Shown here: one piece after another, positions 30,572-39,965 of the stretch
Layout of the letters: the number at the start of each line of letters is the position of its first letter
Position numbering within the stretch: the stretch's first letter is position 1
Source of the DNA: Symsagittifera roscoffensis
Lineage: Eukaryota > Xenacoelomorpha > Acoela > Convolutidae
Length of the DNA stretch: 64,000 bases
Assembly (NCBI RefSeq): GCF_963678635.1
Contig: NC_087069.1
Coordinates: forward strand, 45,241,448-45,305,447
Direction of reading: 5' to 3'
Notes under the pieces: model-generated
What the model saw: the letters and a program-made list of their open reading frames with translations, nothing else
The model's database searches: none
Told to the model about the DNA's origin: nothing
Position numbers and translations under genes: made by a program

Positions 30572-33500
30572 TCATCTCGCACTCTTCGCCTTGGAGGTGC
30601 CGCACCCTGAAGTACTAGATACGGCAAACTGTCTCAACAGTTCTTCTTCATCATCGGAGCTAATCACGATCTCCTCCCAAGCCTTCAGCTGTTCATAGGA
30701 TCGCATCCATTCTCTTTGCTCCTGCAATCTCTTTGCCTGGTTGGGTAGTGCCTTCACCCTAGATTCCCGGTTCAAACAAAAGGAGTTGTGCAGGCTCAAG
30801 CTCACGTTCTTCGCCAGGTCCTCCTCTAGTATCGATTCCCTCGCTTTGGTATTGTCTCTAGACATTTTACCCACTCTCTTCCATCCTGTCGTGATCGCAT
30901 TTCGATGGGTTAACAGGGGTCTCTTGAAAGCTTCCGGCCCAATCTCGGCCTGGAACTGTCGATACTCCTTTTGATGCTTTCTCATGTGATTTTTCGTTGT
31001 CATGTACAACCAAGACGTCAGCGTCGCCCGAAACCATGGAAAGTACCTCAAACGGCTCCATACGTGTCTGACTTCCGTTGGTATGGCGAATACTTTGCAC
31101 GCAGTCTCAAACAACTCTAGTCTCCTGCTGTAGTCTATCGCATATATTGACTCAGCCGTTGGCGTCGTCGCTTCCCGATACTTCGTTATATTCTCTTCTA
31201 TCCATCTCAGAGCCAACATTGTACTCACTACTAAGAGCGTCACCTTCTGCCGGTGATCCGGTAGTCCGATCGACCGAATTTCTTCCATATCCCACACCAG
31301 GCAAAGGTTCTTGTGATCTGGATACCACACCGTTTGTGCCAAACAGTGGCATGGGCATTCTCCATGGGTGATCTCAATGCTCCTGAGGTTATGCTCCCCC
31401 GAGGCTTCCAAGAGAGGCTCAAGCTCTATCATTTTCTCATGCATCGTGTCGTTATCTTCCATGTTTGGAGCACCTCCCACAGGTTTTCCGATCACGTTTT
31501 GTCTCTCGTGATCGCTTGTGTTCTCACTCTCCAACTTCAAAAGTTCTTCTCCCCAGATTTCACTCAAGTCATCTCTCAATTCTTTTGGTACTGTCCCTCT
31601 GATTTTGCTCAACAACTTGTGCGAGTGATGCGATATCTGAGCCAACCTCACGCACTTGGGCACTGAGAAGGCCTTGTCCACCAATATTCTCTGGCTGGAT
31701 GCTACCACCATCGCCATGTGCAGTGGGTAGTGGCTTCCGCACAAATTGGCCATCATCGATCCTATCAGGGATTTTGCGTTCAATGGCAGGCCATAAGCTT
31801 CGCTCATGGGAAACCCCATTTCCGCCTCGAGACCAACCTTCCAGCTCCGGATATGTTTTTGAGTCACCTGCAACACTCCCGGCCATGATTCCACGCTCAA
31901 CGCCGTCAGTAAATGGTGTTCAGACTCTAGCCTCTCCAGTGACTGCAGACTACACATTCTCGAGAAGAATCCGAGAGCTGTCGCTATGTTCACCGTAGTT
32001 CTCGCGTAACACTCCGCCACTATTTGTACTTCACTTTTCTCCCTTTCCGTGATGTCTTCAAACCAAGTAACCAGATCTTCTTTTTGAAAGGACAATATCC
32101 TGAAACATGATCGTCCATCGCAGGTGTGCTCTCCACTCCCACACGTAGAATCCAGACAGCTACCCGGCTCCATCTTCTTTGCTGACTCGAGACTGTTCGT
32201 CTTTTCGCCTGACTCCTTCATCTGAGGTAAGATCAGTTTGTGCACCACACTCAACTTTGCCAAATCTTCATCTTCCGTTGGAGCTAACCTTACCCGTTCG
32301 GTGGTCTCCTCGATCAGACTCGCGTGGGGATGTGGGCACCAGGAGGGTCTTAGTAACTTCCATACCACTCCCAAGTTCGTGATCAGCAAGCCATTGCCAT
32401 TGCCATCACCCATGTTCACTTCAACTCTCTTGTTCGAGCGCGGTATGCTCACCACCTCCGGTGTTTTCTCAAGAATCAGGCCCAGGCTCGGCCTCTCTTT
32501 CTCCACCGCGTCTATTTCCATTATTCTTTCTGTCCAAAACTTCAGCAGCTCCGCTACCTCGTGGTTCCTGTGAGCGCCTCCAGTTTCTGAGTCTAAGAAG
32601 GGGTTGTAGGCTATTCCCATCACTCCTGACACGTATTGGTATTCCCCCTTCTCGCTGAGTCTCGAGTACTGCTCTGACGAGGCCAGGTTACGGTGAACAT
32701 CATGTTCTTCATCGAACTTCTTTTTAAGAAACCTCTGCACCTCATCTAGCTTTCTGTGGTTCTCTAGGGATAGTCTGGAACCATCTTCCTTTTCTATTCC
32801 AGTACTCTGATACACGTTTAAGATGATCGTTGAGACTCTTTTTTCCATGGTTTTACTTCCGCTTGCTCTCTGGTGGCATGCCAAGATGGTACTATCAGAC
32901 ATCATTGACATTATCCATCTCAAGAAACATGTGGCATCCTTCCTCCTAGCCAGGCTCAAGCCTGAACTATCCCTGGCCACGTGTTGCATCAGTGCTTGAT
33001 ACACATCTAGCTTCTTGCTTCCCAACTTCAGCCTGTCATATGTGGTCAATGTCTCTAACTCTATTCCCACCAGACTCCAGGTGAACATCAATTGTCCTGC
33101 GTTTCTAATGAAGGTATTCGCCATCAATGGCGGTGCTGATGAGGATGTCCTCATTGCCTCTTCGAAATGATCCTTCAACAAGTTCTGCCAGGACCTCTTC
33201 AGCTGATTCGCCAATTCTATCTTGTTAACCTCAGCATTTTGCTGGGTGGCCCAATTGCGTCGTTTGCGAGCCACTCCACTGTCCAACTTCTTCAAGCAGT
33301 CTTCCATTTCCTTCAATGTCTCGAGGGCCACCCACCACGTCCGGGAGGTATTCCTCGTCTTGTTCCTCTCCAATGGATCACTCGTCACTTGCTTGCCCGT
33401 GGCCTGGTGTGCCTTCGAGATCCATTCTTTGCCGACATCTACTTCCCATGTCTGTCCGTTCGTTGAACCTCTCTTTACGTTTATCTTCTGAGGCTTGAAG

Positions 33501-33775
33501 TCTTCCTCCGATGTCGAACTGGTGGAAGCCTCTATTTCCCTCTCTACTTCGAGTGGTCTTCTGGGCTCCGAGCTGCTCTTGTATGCCGCCGTCTTGCATC
33601 GAGCCAAAACCATGGGCGCCGTCTCTCTCAAGTTTCCTTCCGAAACAGCATCCACTGAAGGACTACCCAATCCCTCCACTTCTCTCTTCCTCTTGCGAGT
33701 CTTCACATCTCTGCTTGAGGGTGTTGTGGCTATCATCACTGATTCGACCTCTCTGCCTACCTCCAATCCTTCCAA
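30572..33775 (-). CDS. Accessory ORF4, conserved protein of unknown function
   Basis: 1067 open codons, the last gene of copy B. No ATG at the start: the frame opens 42 bases before the end of ORF3, in its -1 frame, so it may be made by frameshifting, reinitiation or splicing. Residues 1-130 are charged and disordered; then come a conserved block (RTWWVALETLK, FEEAMRT), SWCPHPHAS, a Cys-rich patch (GSCLDSTCGSGEHTCDG), EAEMGFPMSE, CPCHCLAQTVWYP, and near the C-terminus FKRPLLTHRNAITTGWKRVG. It ends with an acidic ISSDDEEEL tail. Homologues occur in A, C and D, always last before the 3' UTR. No signal peptide or convincing membrane segment, so not an obvious envelope. Unrecognised family. Confidence 0.8.
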   Translation of the reverse strand: MEGLEVGREVESVMIATTPSSRDVKTRKRKREVEGLGSPSVDAVSEGNLRETAPMVLARCKTAAYKSSSEPRRPLEVEREIEASTSSTSEEDFKPQKINVKRGSTNGQTWEVDVGKEWISKAHQATGKQVTSDPLERNKTRNTSRTWWVALETLKEMEDCLKKLDSGVARKRRNWATQQNAEVNKIELANQLKRSWQNLLKDHFEEAMRTSSSAPPLMANTFIRNAGQLMFTWSLVGIELETLTTYDRLKLGSKKLDVYQALMQHVARDSSGLSLARRKDATCFLRWIMSMMSDSTILACHQRASGSKTMEKRVSTIILNVYQSTGIEKEDGSRLSLENHRKLDEVQRFLKKKFDEEHDVHRNLASSEQYSRLSEKGEYQYVSGVMGIAYNPFLDSETGGAHRNHEVAELLKFWTERIMEIDAVEKERPSLGLILEKTPEVVSIPRSNKRVEVNMGDGNGNGLLITNLGVVWKLLRPSWCPHPHASLIEETTERVRLAPTEDEDLAKLSVVHKLILPQMKESGEKTNSLESAKKMEPGSCLDSTCGSGEHTCDGRSCFRILSFQKEDLVTWFEDITEREKSEVQIVAECYARTTVNIATALGFFSRMCSLQSLERLESEHHLLTALSVESWPGVLQVTQKHIRSWKVGLEAEMGFPMSEAYGLPLNAKSLIGSMMANLCGSHYPLHMAMVVASSQRILVDKAFSVPKCVRLAQISHHSHKLLSKIRGTVPKELRDDLSEIWGEELLKLESENTSDHERQNVIGKPVGGAPNMEDNDTMHEKMIELEPLLEASGEHNLRSIEITHGECPCHCLAQTVWYPDHKNLCLVWDMEEIRSIGLPDHRQKVTLLVVSTMLALRWIEENITKYREATTPTAESIYAIDYSRRLELFETACKVFAIPTEVRHVWSRLRYFPWFRATLTSWLYMTTKNHMRKHQKEYRQFQAEIGPEAFKRPLLTHRNAITTGWKRVGKMSRDNTKARESILEEDLAKNVSLSLHNSFCLNRESRVKALPNQAKRLQEQREWMRSYEQLKAWEEIVISSDDEEELLRQFAVSSTSGCGTSKAKSAR

Positions 33776-36700
33776 CTCTCGCCTCCCCCTGCTCGAGCCT
33801 TAAGGATATTAGTACTTTTAATCATATTACTAGTCCCAACCTTATCCCTTTTTATATCATCAACTATTTTATCTACAGTTTTTTGTTTCAGAGTAGAGCT
33901 GTCCTCACATTTTTCTTCTCTAGTCTTCGATCGTGAATTCCTCAGCTCTACCAGCTTGCTCAGCAGCTCTTTTCTCGCCTTCTCATCCAGGTCCGTTCCT
34001 ATCAGAAGCGGTTTTCCAAACCTTACGACTGTGTCCCACAGTTCCTCCTTGAATTTGTCCAGCGCCGTCTCGCTGCCCACTTCTTGATTGAATTCTTTTA
34101 AGAACTCCTGCCAAGCATCGTTCTTCAGGGACCCCAGGAACATGTCCTTGTTCCCTTCGAAAGTGTTCTTTTCCCTTTCCTCCGAGCTCAAGAGTATCAT
34201 CCCCATATTGGAGGTCTCACTTGCCAATGGCAATTCCAGATTCTTCCGGGGGGACGGAGTCAGAGGTGGAGTGGCAGTATCTGCCCAATTCTCCTCGCTC
34301 AGGTCTTTCAACAGCTCTTGAGTGGTGAGCTCCTCCCCTGATGGTCCTGGTTCAGGCGTATTCCCCACTTCCATGTCCTCACCGGCTTCACTGAGAGTTT
34401 CATCCATACTCTCTTCTTCTGACTCATTTCTCCTTCTCTCGAGAATACTTTTGAACCGGTCCTCCACGGGTCCACTCCTCTTGTCTCCAGGCGTGTCCAC
34501 TGACAGTGGTGATGGTGTCGCAGGGTCCAATTTTTTGTATTCCGTCAGGGCTACGTGCAGCTGGCCTGCTGCATCTAGTTCTTTTCCCTCCTGTCTCATT
34601 TCCACCTGTTCTAAGCCATAGGGTGCCCTATACTTTCTTGTTGCAAATTTCATGTCGTCCACCAATGCGACGTGCCTCTCCATCATGATCATCCTGCCAT
34701 CATCCCATATTGGTAGCATGTTCTCTAGTCCTTCCTGCTCAAGAGCTCTCAAGACCTTCCGCACCTCATATCCGGGGGGCTGCGAACCTCTCATCTTTTT
34801 CGCTTGCGTCGTCCACGAATTTATCTTCGCCTCGCTAGTATGGAAGTAGACCGCCGCCGTGTAGCCGATGAACAGGGGGTCCCAGCCATCAGTGAAATAC
34901 TTCTGCATTTCCTCCGTCGTCATCCTCGCCATTATGGAGGGAACTACCAAGGGACTGTTCATTCCCAAGGTCATCCTCCTGACTATCGGGAACTCAGGCA
35001 TGGCGGCTGGAAGGATTTCTTTCTCCATTATGGCCTCCAGCTCCCTCTTGACTAGTGCAAAGCATTCCTTCCAAGCAGGAATCCTCAAGATCTCTCGCCC
35101 GTCTGCCGTCAATGGGTTCAAGTTCCAAAACTTGGGATACGTTTCGATGGGGCCCTCTCGCTTGCCTCCCATTCTACATTGCATTTGCCCCCTGAAGTTG
35201 TACACTATCAGCTCGGCATCTTTCACTTTTCCAAAGAGTACCGTGTTGCTCATTCGCGCTCTGAGCACCTCCTGCTGACACCAATTGAGCGCCGTCCCAT
35301 CCAGTATGCTGATAAGACTCAAGTGCGTCACAGAGTGACGATACGTTGTCACCAGGGGATCTGGGAATGCGTACGTCACTGCTGGACCATAAATGCAGGT
35401 CACCACCTCCTCTAGACCTCGGATTATCCCCATAGGGTCCGACCTCATTGCCAGGCATAGGTCCGTCAACAGAGGCATTCCTCTATTCATCTTCTTCCAT
35501 TCTTCTCTCGAGGTTGGATTCTCATCTTCACCCGTCATGTGCCGATTCTGCATCATGAGGTATTGCACTAACAACGTCTTCAACCCTGCGGCACACTTGT
35601 AGGAGTAGGTTTCAATGCTCGAGTGGACTCTCCCCATAGACAGAGGCTCTCCATATTCCATCAATCGATGAAACGACACCAATTGCCCATGGGTCAAGAG
35701 TAATAGTGCCAGATACCCATCAACTCGAAGTGTTTCTACTCCTCGACTAAACATGTATGCTGGGCCCATGTTGAACAAGTATCTGGGGTAGACTAGATAC
35801 AAAGCCAAGAGCAGGCTGATGGGCATGCCCAGTATCTCCTGCACGAAGGCTCCAAAGATAGTCGCCGTGGTGCCGAACATTCCTGCCATGAATTCCTTCT
35901 CCCAGCAAGGACTCAAGAACTTGAGAATCTCATGATCCCTCCTAGTCCTCAGCTCACCCTTGGCGTGCTCTCTCCAGAACCCTCCAATCGTCACTTCATT
36001 GGCGGCCGAGACAAATCTAGCCACCGTCATGTCTCTTACTTCGGCCAGCTCCAGTTGTTTCTCCAGAAAACTCCAGACTTGTTTCACGAGGGGTGGTGCT
36101 TCCTCCCTTGTCTTATTCGTGGCTTTCTCCAGCCTTGGTGTCAAAAATGGCCACCAGCCATTCTCTTGCGTCAAGCGATATTTCATTGACTCTAATTGCT
36201 TTTCCGTCTCGGCCACATTTCTTCTCTCGTTACTCGGACCTCTAGACTTGCTGGTGGAATTTGTGATCTTCACTTCCATGCTCCGAAACCACAAGCTGGC
36301 CGTCAATTGGCTTATCGCCGGGTGATCGTCCCCGATGACTGGGCTGAACTTAAGTTGCCTGGCAAAGTTCGATATCTCTAGCAAGAGCACCTCGTCTAAT
36401 ACGATCAGGATGTCGGCTAGTCCATAAAAGCCCCTCAGTGCATGAGATATGTCCGCGCATGCCGCCGCCAATTCTGACTTGCGAAGCCTCAGGTTCGATG
36501 GCTCCAACTCCCGATTGGGGGCTGCCATTAGAATCCGCCATTCGTTCCCCTCTGCTATTAGGATCAAGACCGCGTACACGAATTGTAGGGCGGGTGGCAT
36601 ATTCGCGTATCCAGGGGATGTGGTGAACATCACCTTCGTCTTGGATCCAAATCTCGAGACAACATTCTCTTGCACTTCATTCATCGCTGCAAACAACGCC

Positions 36701-36948
36701 TGAATGGCTTCCCATATCTTCCTCGATGTCGGAATGTCATTGCCCTTCAGCTGCTCAAGAAGTCCCATCGCGTGCAGGTGATCATTCATTCCTGCGAACA
36801 ATAGCAGCTCAGGCTCACAGGGCATCTCCGACTTTATTGCCACCATCAGAGTTAACATCTGGTTTAATTCAGCTCCTGGAAAAGAGTATATCAGAGTCTC
36901 CGGCCAGAACAACTTAGGAGACGTTCCTTCGAAGTCCGATCCCGCCAC
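33757..36948 (-). CDS. Accessory ORF3 with N-terminal SGNH-like domain
   Basis: 1063 open codons. The first 230 residues resemble an SGNH hydrolase: upstream of the nominal start the frame reads VVIVAGSDF (block I position), then YSFPGAELNQM (block II Gly), LLLFAGMNDHLH (block III G-x-N-D) and IGDDHPAISQLTASLWF (block V Asp-x-His region). GSD instead of GDS makes activity doubtful. The middle has a hydrophobic stretch (ILGMPISLLLALYLVYPRYLF, about 365-390) that might enter a membrane. Residues about 800-1000 are acidic and disordered (EESMDETLSEAGEDMEV). The frame overlaps the preceding ORF by about 34 bases in -1 phase and starts without ATG. Only copy B has it whole; copy D keeps the tail. 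Confidence 0.7.
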   Translation of the reverse strand: MAGSDFEGTSPKLFWPETLIYSFPGAELNQMLTLMVAIKSEMPCEPELLLFAGMNDHLHAMGLLEQLKGNDIPTSRKIWEAIQALFAAMNEVQENVVSRFGSKTKVMFTTSPGYANMPPALQFVYAVLILIAEGNEWRILMAAPNRELEPSNLRLRKSELAAACADISHALRGFYGLADILIVLDEVLLLEISNFARQLKFSPVIGDDHPAISQLTASLWFRSMEVKITNSTSKSRGPSNERRNVAETEKQLESMKYRLTQENGWWPFLTPRLEKATNKTREEAPPLVKQVWSFLEKQLELAEVRDMTVARFVSAANEVTIGGFWREHAKGELRTRRDHEILKFLSPCWEKEFMAGMFGTTATIFGAFVQEILGMPISLLLALYLVYPRYLFNMGPAYMFSRGVETLRVDGYLALLLLTHGQLVSFHRLMEYGEPLSMGRVHSSIETYSYKCAAGLKTLLVQYLMMQNRHMTGEDENPTSREEWKKMNRGMPLLTDLCLAMRSDPMGIIRGLEEVVTCIYGPAVTYAFPDPLVTTYRHSVTHLSLISILDGTALNWCQQEVLRARMSNTVLFGKVKDAELIVYNFRGQMQCRMGGKREGPIETYPKFWNLNPLTADGREILRIPAWKECFALVKRELEAIMEKEILPAAMPEFPIVRRMTLGMNSPLVVPSIMARMTTEEMQKYFTDGWDPLFIGYTAAVYFHTSEAKINSWTTQAKKMRGSQPPGYEVRKVLRALEQEGLENMLPIWDDGRMIMMERHVALVDDMKFATRKYRAPYGLEQVEMRQEGKELDAAGQLHVALTEYKKLDPATPSPLSVDTPGDKRSGPVEDRFKSILERRRNESEEESMDETLSEAGEDMEVGNTPEPGPSGEELTTQELLKDLSEENWADTATPPLTPSPRKNLELPLASETSNMGMILLSSEEREKNTFEGNKDMFLGSLKNDAWQEFLKEFNQEVGSETALDKFKEELWDTVVRFGKPLLIGTDLDEKARKELLSKLVELRNSRSKTREEKCEDSSTLKQKTVDKIVDDIKRDKVGTSNMIKSTNILKARAGGGESWKDWR

Positions 36949-36953
36949 AATGA

Positions 36954-37544
36954 CTACTCTCGCAGCAGCTGGATCTGCTCTATCATATCATAAACTGCCA
37001 GGGTTTTGGCCAGCTGGGTGCTCCCACAGGGCTTTCCGTACCTGGGATCTTCCGCCAATTTCGAGCCTTCGTAAGCGGCATCTGGCAATTCCATTCCCCC
37101 CGGATTGAGCAGCTTGTCCACCACCTTCAACTGTGCCGGGGTCGCCAACCTGATCCTGGCGATGCTCGTTCGGTGTTTGGGGGGTTCTGCTATGAGTCCA
37201 GGACTCCCCAGCAGCTTGATAGGTCTGTAGTTAATGGGTCCCATGATCGCTTTTGTGGGAATTCCGGTCAGATCCGCGGTCTCCTTCAATTTCGTTCTCG
37301 AGAAGTGCGCCTCATGAGCTTTCAACCAGTCCACGCAATGATGTCTGTTTAAATCCTCGTGCGACACTCGTTCAATCCCCAGGGTCTCCGCCAATTCTCG
37401 CCTGCATTCCAAACCCTCTAGGTCCAGCCTTTTCACCTTCTCAGGATATCTCAAGCGAGCGGTCTCCATAGACCTCTTTTCCCGCTCGCTCTCTGCCACT
37501 ACCACTGAGGATATCGCCGAGCCTGGAGGTGTTGATGACGTCAC
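36954..37544 (-). CDS. Accessory ORF2, 196 codons, in frame with the SGNH ORF
   Basis: Lies in the same frame as the SGNH ORF, separated from it by a single TAG (plus 37548-37550) and one codon; it has no ATG at its start. It could therefore be the C-terminal part of one long protein with an internal stop, by mutation or readthrough. It contains GIERVSHEDLNRHHCVDWLK and a Pro-rich middle (KAIMGPINYRPIKLLGSPG). It ends at a TAG inside ORF3's opening region, ORF3 lying -1. No family recognised. Confidence 0.55.
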   Translation of the reverse strand: MTSSTPPGSAISSVVVAESEREKRSMETARLRYPEKVKRLDLEGLECRRELAETLGIERVSHEDLNRHHCVDWLKAHEAHFSRTKLKETADLTGIPTKAIMGPINYRPIKLLGSPGLIAEPPKHRTSIARIRLATPAQLKVVDKLLNPGGMELPDAAYEGSKLAEDPRYGKPCGSTQLAKTLAVYDMIEQIQLLRE

Positions 37545-37547
37545 CTC

Positions 37548-39086
37548 CTAAGACTCCATTGGCGTGGCACTCTGCAATCTGGTCTGGTTGCTCCTTGAAC
37601 TGTCTCTAGTGTCAACTCTCGGTCCCAAGTGACCAGACAAGGCCCTTGAGGCAAGGAATGGTGGGTACGGAGGTGGTCCTAATGTGAATTGGGCTGTCTC
37701 TAGCAGATCCGCCTCTAGCGTGTTTATGTGTTCTTGGAAGACGTCGTTCAGCCACTCCGCTCCCCTTGGTCTATCGAAATGGATTCCATCATTGGAGGTG
37801 TCTTCAGGGAATCCCTTTTTCTCCATGCGCTCCGCCACGTCCAAAAGTCTGACAGGGAGCACACTTTTCCGGTGGATATCTCGGATCACCTTGTTTAGGT
37901 TCCGCACCTTCTCGTTCATCTCCAAGGCGTGCTGATCAAACATCATGTTGTAGGGGACAGTACATACCGTCAACAGGATGGGGTCCATCTGGATCCTCAG
38001 CTCCTCAAGAAGGCAGCTCATCTTGTCGTGCAGCCTCGTTATTTTCCTCGCTTCTCCCCTTGATACATCGTTAGTCCCGATCATCAGGGTCACCGTGTAC
38101 ACTTTAGTCATCCCTAGCATCTCAAGCGTCGCCAACATTTGTGGCGTGGCAGCTCCAGCGAAACTCAAGATTCCTGTCTGCCAGTGCGACTGGATCCGGG
38201 TCAAGACCCGCACCAGGCTGTCCCCTATGATCAGGTGGACCGCACCTTCTGGCACACGGGGTGGCGCAAGATATTCCACCCAGGCTGCATCATGAAAGCA
38301 GTCCCTCCTGGCTTTCTGTTCCGCATTCCAATTCAGCCGATTGTGCCTGTGGTACCTCTTCTCTGTGTTTTTCTTATAACTCGAGATCACGACGCTCCTG
38401 ACCGGTTGTTCCCTCCAAGTTGGGGGAAGCTCCGGCCTTGCCGAACTTTCACGACTTCTCTGTTGCAATCTCTCGCCCAGCTCCTTCAGACGCGATGAGC
38501 CGCCGCTCACCTGACTGTCACTCGAGGTCGAGGTTGGGGTATATCCCGGCAGTGCCACATCCATCAGTGGGCGTAAGGGTTGCGTCTCTAGGCTACGCAA
38601 GGAGGACGTTGCTTCATTAGGTATCCAGACTTCCAATCCCTCACTCATGTGTTCTCGGGCCTCGCGGTCAAGGTTGAACCGTCCTCTTGCCCTGGGGGCT
38701 TCATCCACCTCCATGCGTGACTCTGGTCTCGAGCTGGTAACCACTCGCTCCTTCGGCCTGGCTCCCTTCTGTGCGTCAAGTTCGCGTTGTCGTTGTTCTA
38801 TTCTCTCCAACTCCGACTTCAGTTGTTCACAATTCGCGGCATTCTCCCGCACCCTTAGCTCCTGCTGATTTTCAGCCTTTAGCATCTCAAGCAACCTCAG
38901 AGTCTGATCTCGCTCGTTGACCGCCTGGTCCCTTTCCAGCTGAACCTTCTCCCGATCCAGCTTTGCCTGATCCCGATCGAATTTTGCCTTATTCCTTTCC
39001 TTCTGCGTCTTCTCGAGCTCTTTCTTTAGAACACCAAGATCCGGATATGCCTCGGTCGTCTGTTGTGCTCGCGTCATCGATAGCAC
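37548..39086 (-). CDS. Coiled-coil SGNH hydrolase (accessory ORF1)
   Basis: 512 codons. Residues about 18-105 form a strong coiled coil (KKELEKTQKERNKAKFDRD). 106-250 is Arg/Ser/Pro-rich and probably disordered. 270-460 is an SGNH (GDSL-type) hydrolase domain: block I HLIIGDSLVR with Ser290, block II FAGAAT with Gly311, block III MIGTNDVSRG with Asn339, block V NDGIHFD with Asp433 and His436. All four catalytic positions are present, so esterase or deacylase activity is plausible. Coiled coil plus SGNH/esterase is the layout of ORF1 proteins in some CR1/L2 LINEs; here it sits in an LTR element after pol. Could act on lipid, acetyl or protein esters; substrate unknown. The start is uncertain: the N-terminal domain at 39230-39466 probably belonged to the same protein. 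Confidence 0.85.
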   Translation of the reverse strand: MLSMTRAQQTTEAYPDLGVLKKELEKTQKERNKAKFDRDQAKLDREKVQLERDQAVNERDQTLRLLEMLKAENQQELRVRENAANCEQLKSELERIEQRQRELDAQKGARPKERVVTSSRPESRMEVDEAPRARGRFNLDREAREHMSEGLEVWIPNEATSSLRSLETQPLRPLMDVALPGYTPTSTSSDSQVSGGSSRLKELGERLQQRSRESSARPELPPTWREQPVRSVVISSYKKNTEKRYHRHNRLNWNAEQKARRDCFHDAAWVEYLAPPRVPEGAVHLIIGDSLVRVLTRIQSHWQTGILSFAGAATPQMLATLEMLGMTKVYTVTLMIGTNDVSRGEARKITRLHDKMSCLLEELRIQMDPILLTVCTVPYNMMFDQHALEMNEKVRNLNKVIRDIHRKSVLPVRLLDVAERMEKKGFPEDTSNDGIHFDRPRGAEWLNDVFQEHINTLEADLLETAQFTLGPPPYPPFLASRALSGHLGPRVDTRDSSRSNQTRLQSATPMES

Positions 39087-39466
39087 CTTACTCGAGCTCT
39101 GGCCTGTAGATCTTGCTGTTGGCCTAGTTGGTAGTGGGAATTCCCTGCGCCATATTCGGTATTGTTACTCAGGCCAGGATTCCTTGCCAAGTCAAAGCCC
39201 CTTACTCCTCCATCCACATTCCAAGACAATCATCTGGTCTGTTCTTGGTTTGATATACCCTCGGTGGTGTAGCCGATCATCAAGACAGCCTCCGTCGCCG
39301 ACTCCCTGCATTCACCCTGGTCTTCCAACTGGAGGATGGCATTCAGCATTACCGCCATTCTCTCGTCTATCTGGGTATAATCCAGGTCCCTCAGGCGTCT
39401 GTACACCTCATCACGAGTAGGCTTCTTCAGGGCCGCGGGCATGGATTTCCAGAATCTGTCTGCCAT
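39087..39466 (-). pseudogene. Accessory N-terminal domain and linker (copy B)
   Basis: 39466-39230 encodes a small helical domain (EVYRRLRDLDYTQIDERMAVMLNAI shortened: YRRLRDLDY, ERMAVMLNAILQLEDQ) matching residues 25-95 of the copy A protein 9576-10577. After the stop at 39230, another frame reads RGFDLARNPGL, matching SGSDLANEPGL in copy A, so the stop reflects a frameshift in B. The domain and coiled-coil SGNH protein were most likely one gene. Confidence 0.6.
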
Positions 39467-39965
39467 TCTTTGTGACTTCGGGATGTATACAGGTATGTGT
39501 TAACCAGCTCAAGAATTACCTTGCCAACTCAAGTATTACCCAACTCAAGAATTCTCTAGAAATGTTCACTTGCAAACACTTTCTGTAGGGGCCGATTATC
39601 ACGAGTTCAATCAAGATTTCTCTTTCTGTTTCTCGCTTGAGTATAGTTGGATTTTCAACTTTGTTTTTCAAACTTGATCTGAAAACAGAAACCATATTAA
39701 AACTTAACAAGTCATGTTCCTAACCTAGAGACCCACCTTTTCACCAGTATGGTTAAAATCTTATCATTTTCATTCTACTTAAAACAATTCAATTGAAATT
39801 TCCTTAAAAGCATGCAGATTCATTTTATGTTTTAGCACCGTTAATTCTTTTTAAAATTCAATTGTCATGCCAATCACGTCTTAAGATCCCTTTACCTGCG
39901 CCGCACCCCAGTACCTAACTCAAGACTCCTCCCTCACGCCCAACTCGAGACCCCGTGTCCCCAAC
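39467..39965 (-). promoter_or_regulatory. Spacer between pol and accessory block of copy B with acceptor-like site
   Basis: About 500 bp, no gene. Element strand has GGTTTCTGTTTTCAG, a strong 3' splice-site-like sequence (AG at plus 39679-39680), about 210 bp before the N-domain ORF. Copy A has CCTCTTTTCTAG at the equivalent place. No donor could be assigned with confidence. Confidence 0.45.

Noticed and set aside
33757..33800. Programmed -1 frameshift site at GCAGGGGGAGGC
   Set aside because: The in-frame heptamer is A GGG GGA, not X XXY YYZ; kept only as an unexplained overlap.
34322..35278. Plus-strand frames opposite ORF3, and similar frames opposite ORF4 and pol
   Set aside because: Antisense frames in GC-richer coding DNA; none has a recognisable motif, while the minus strand does.
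30572..36948. ORF3 or ORF4 as a retroviral-type envelope
   Set aside because: No signal peptide, no furin-like site and no C-terminal anchor; ORF3 has at most one central hydrophobic stretch.
36954..39086. SGNH protein as a host gene between two elements
   Set aside because: It lies between pol and the 3' LTR of one element with matched LTRs, and its N-domain and coiled coil have a counterpart at the same place in copy A.
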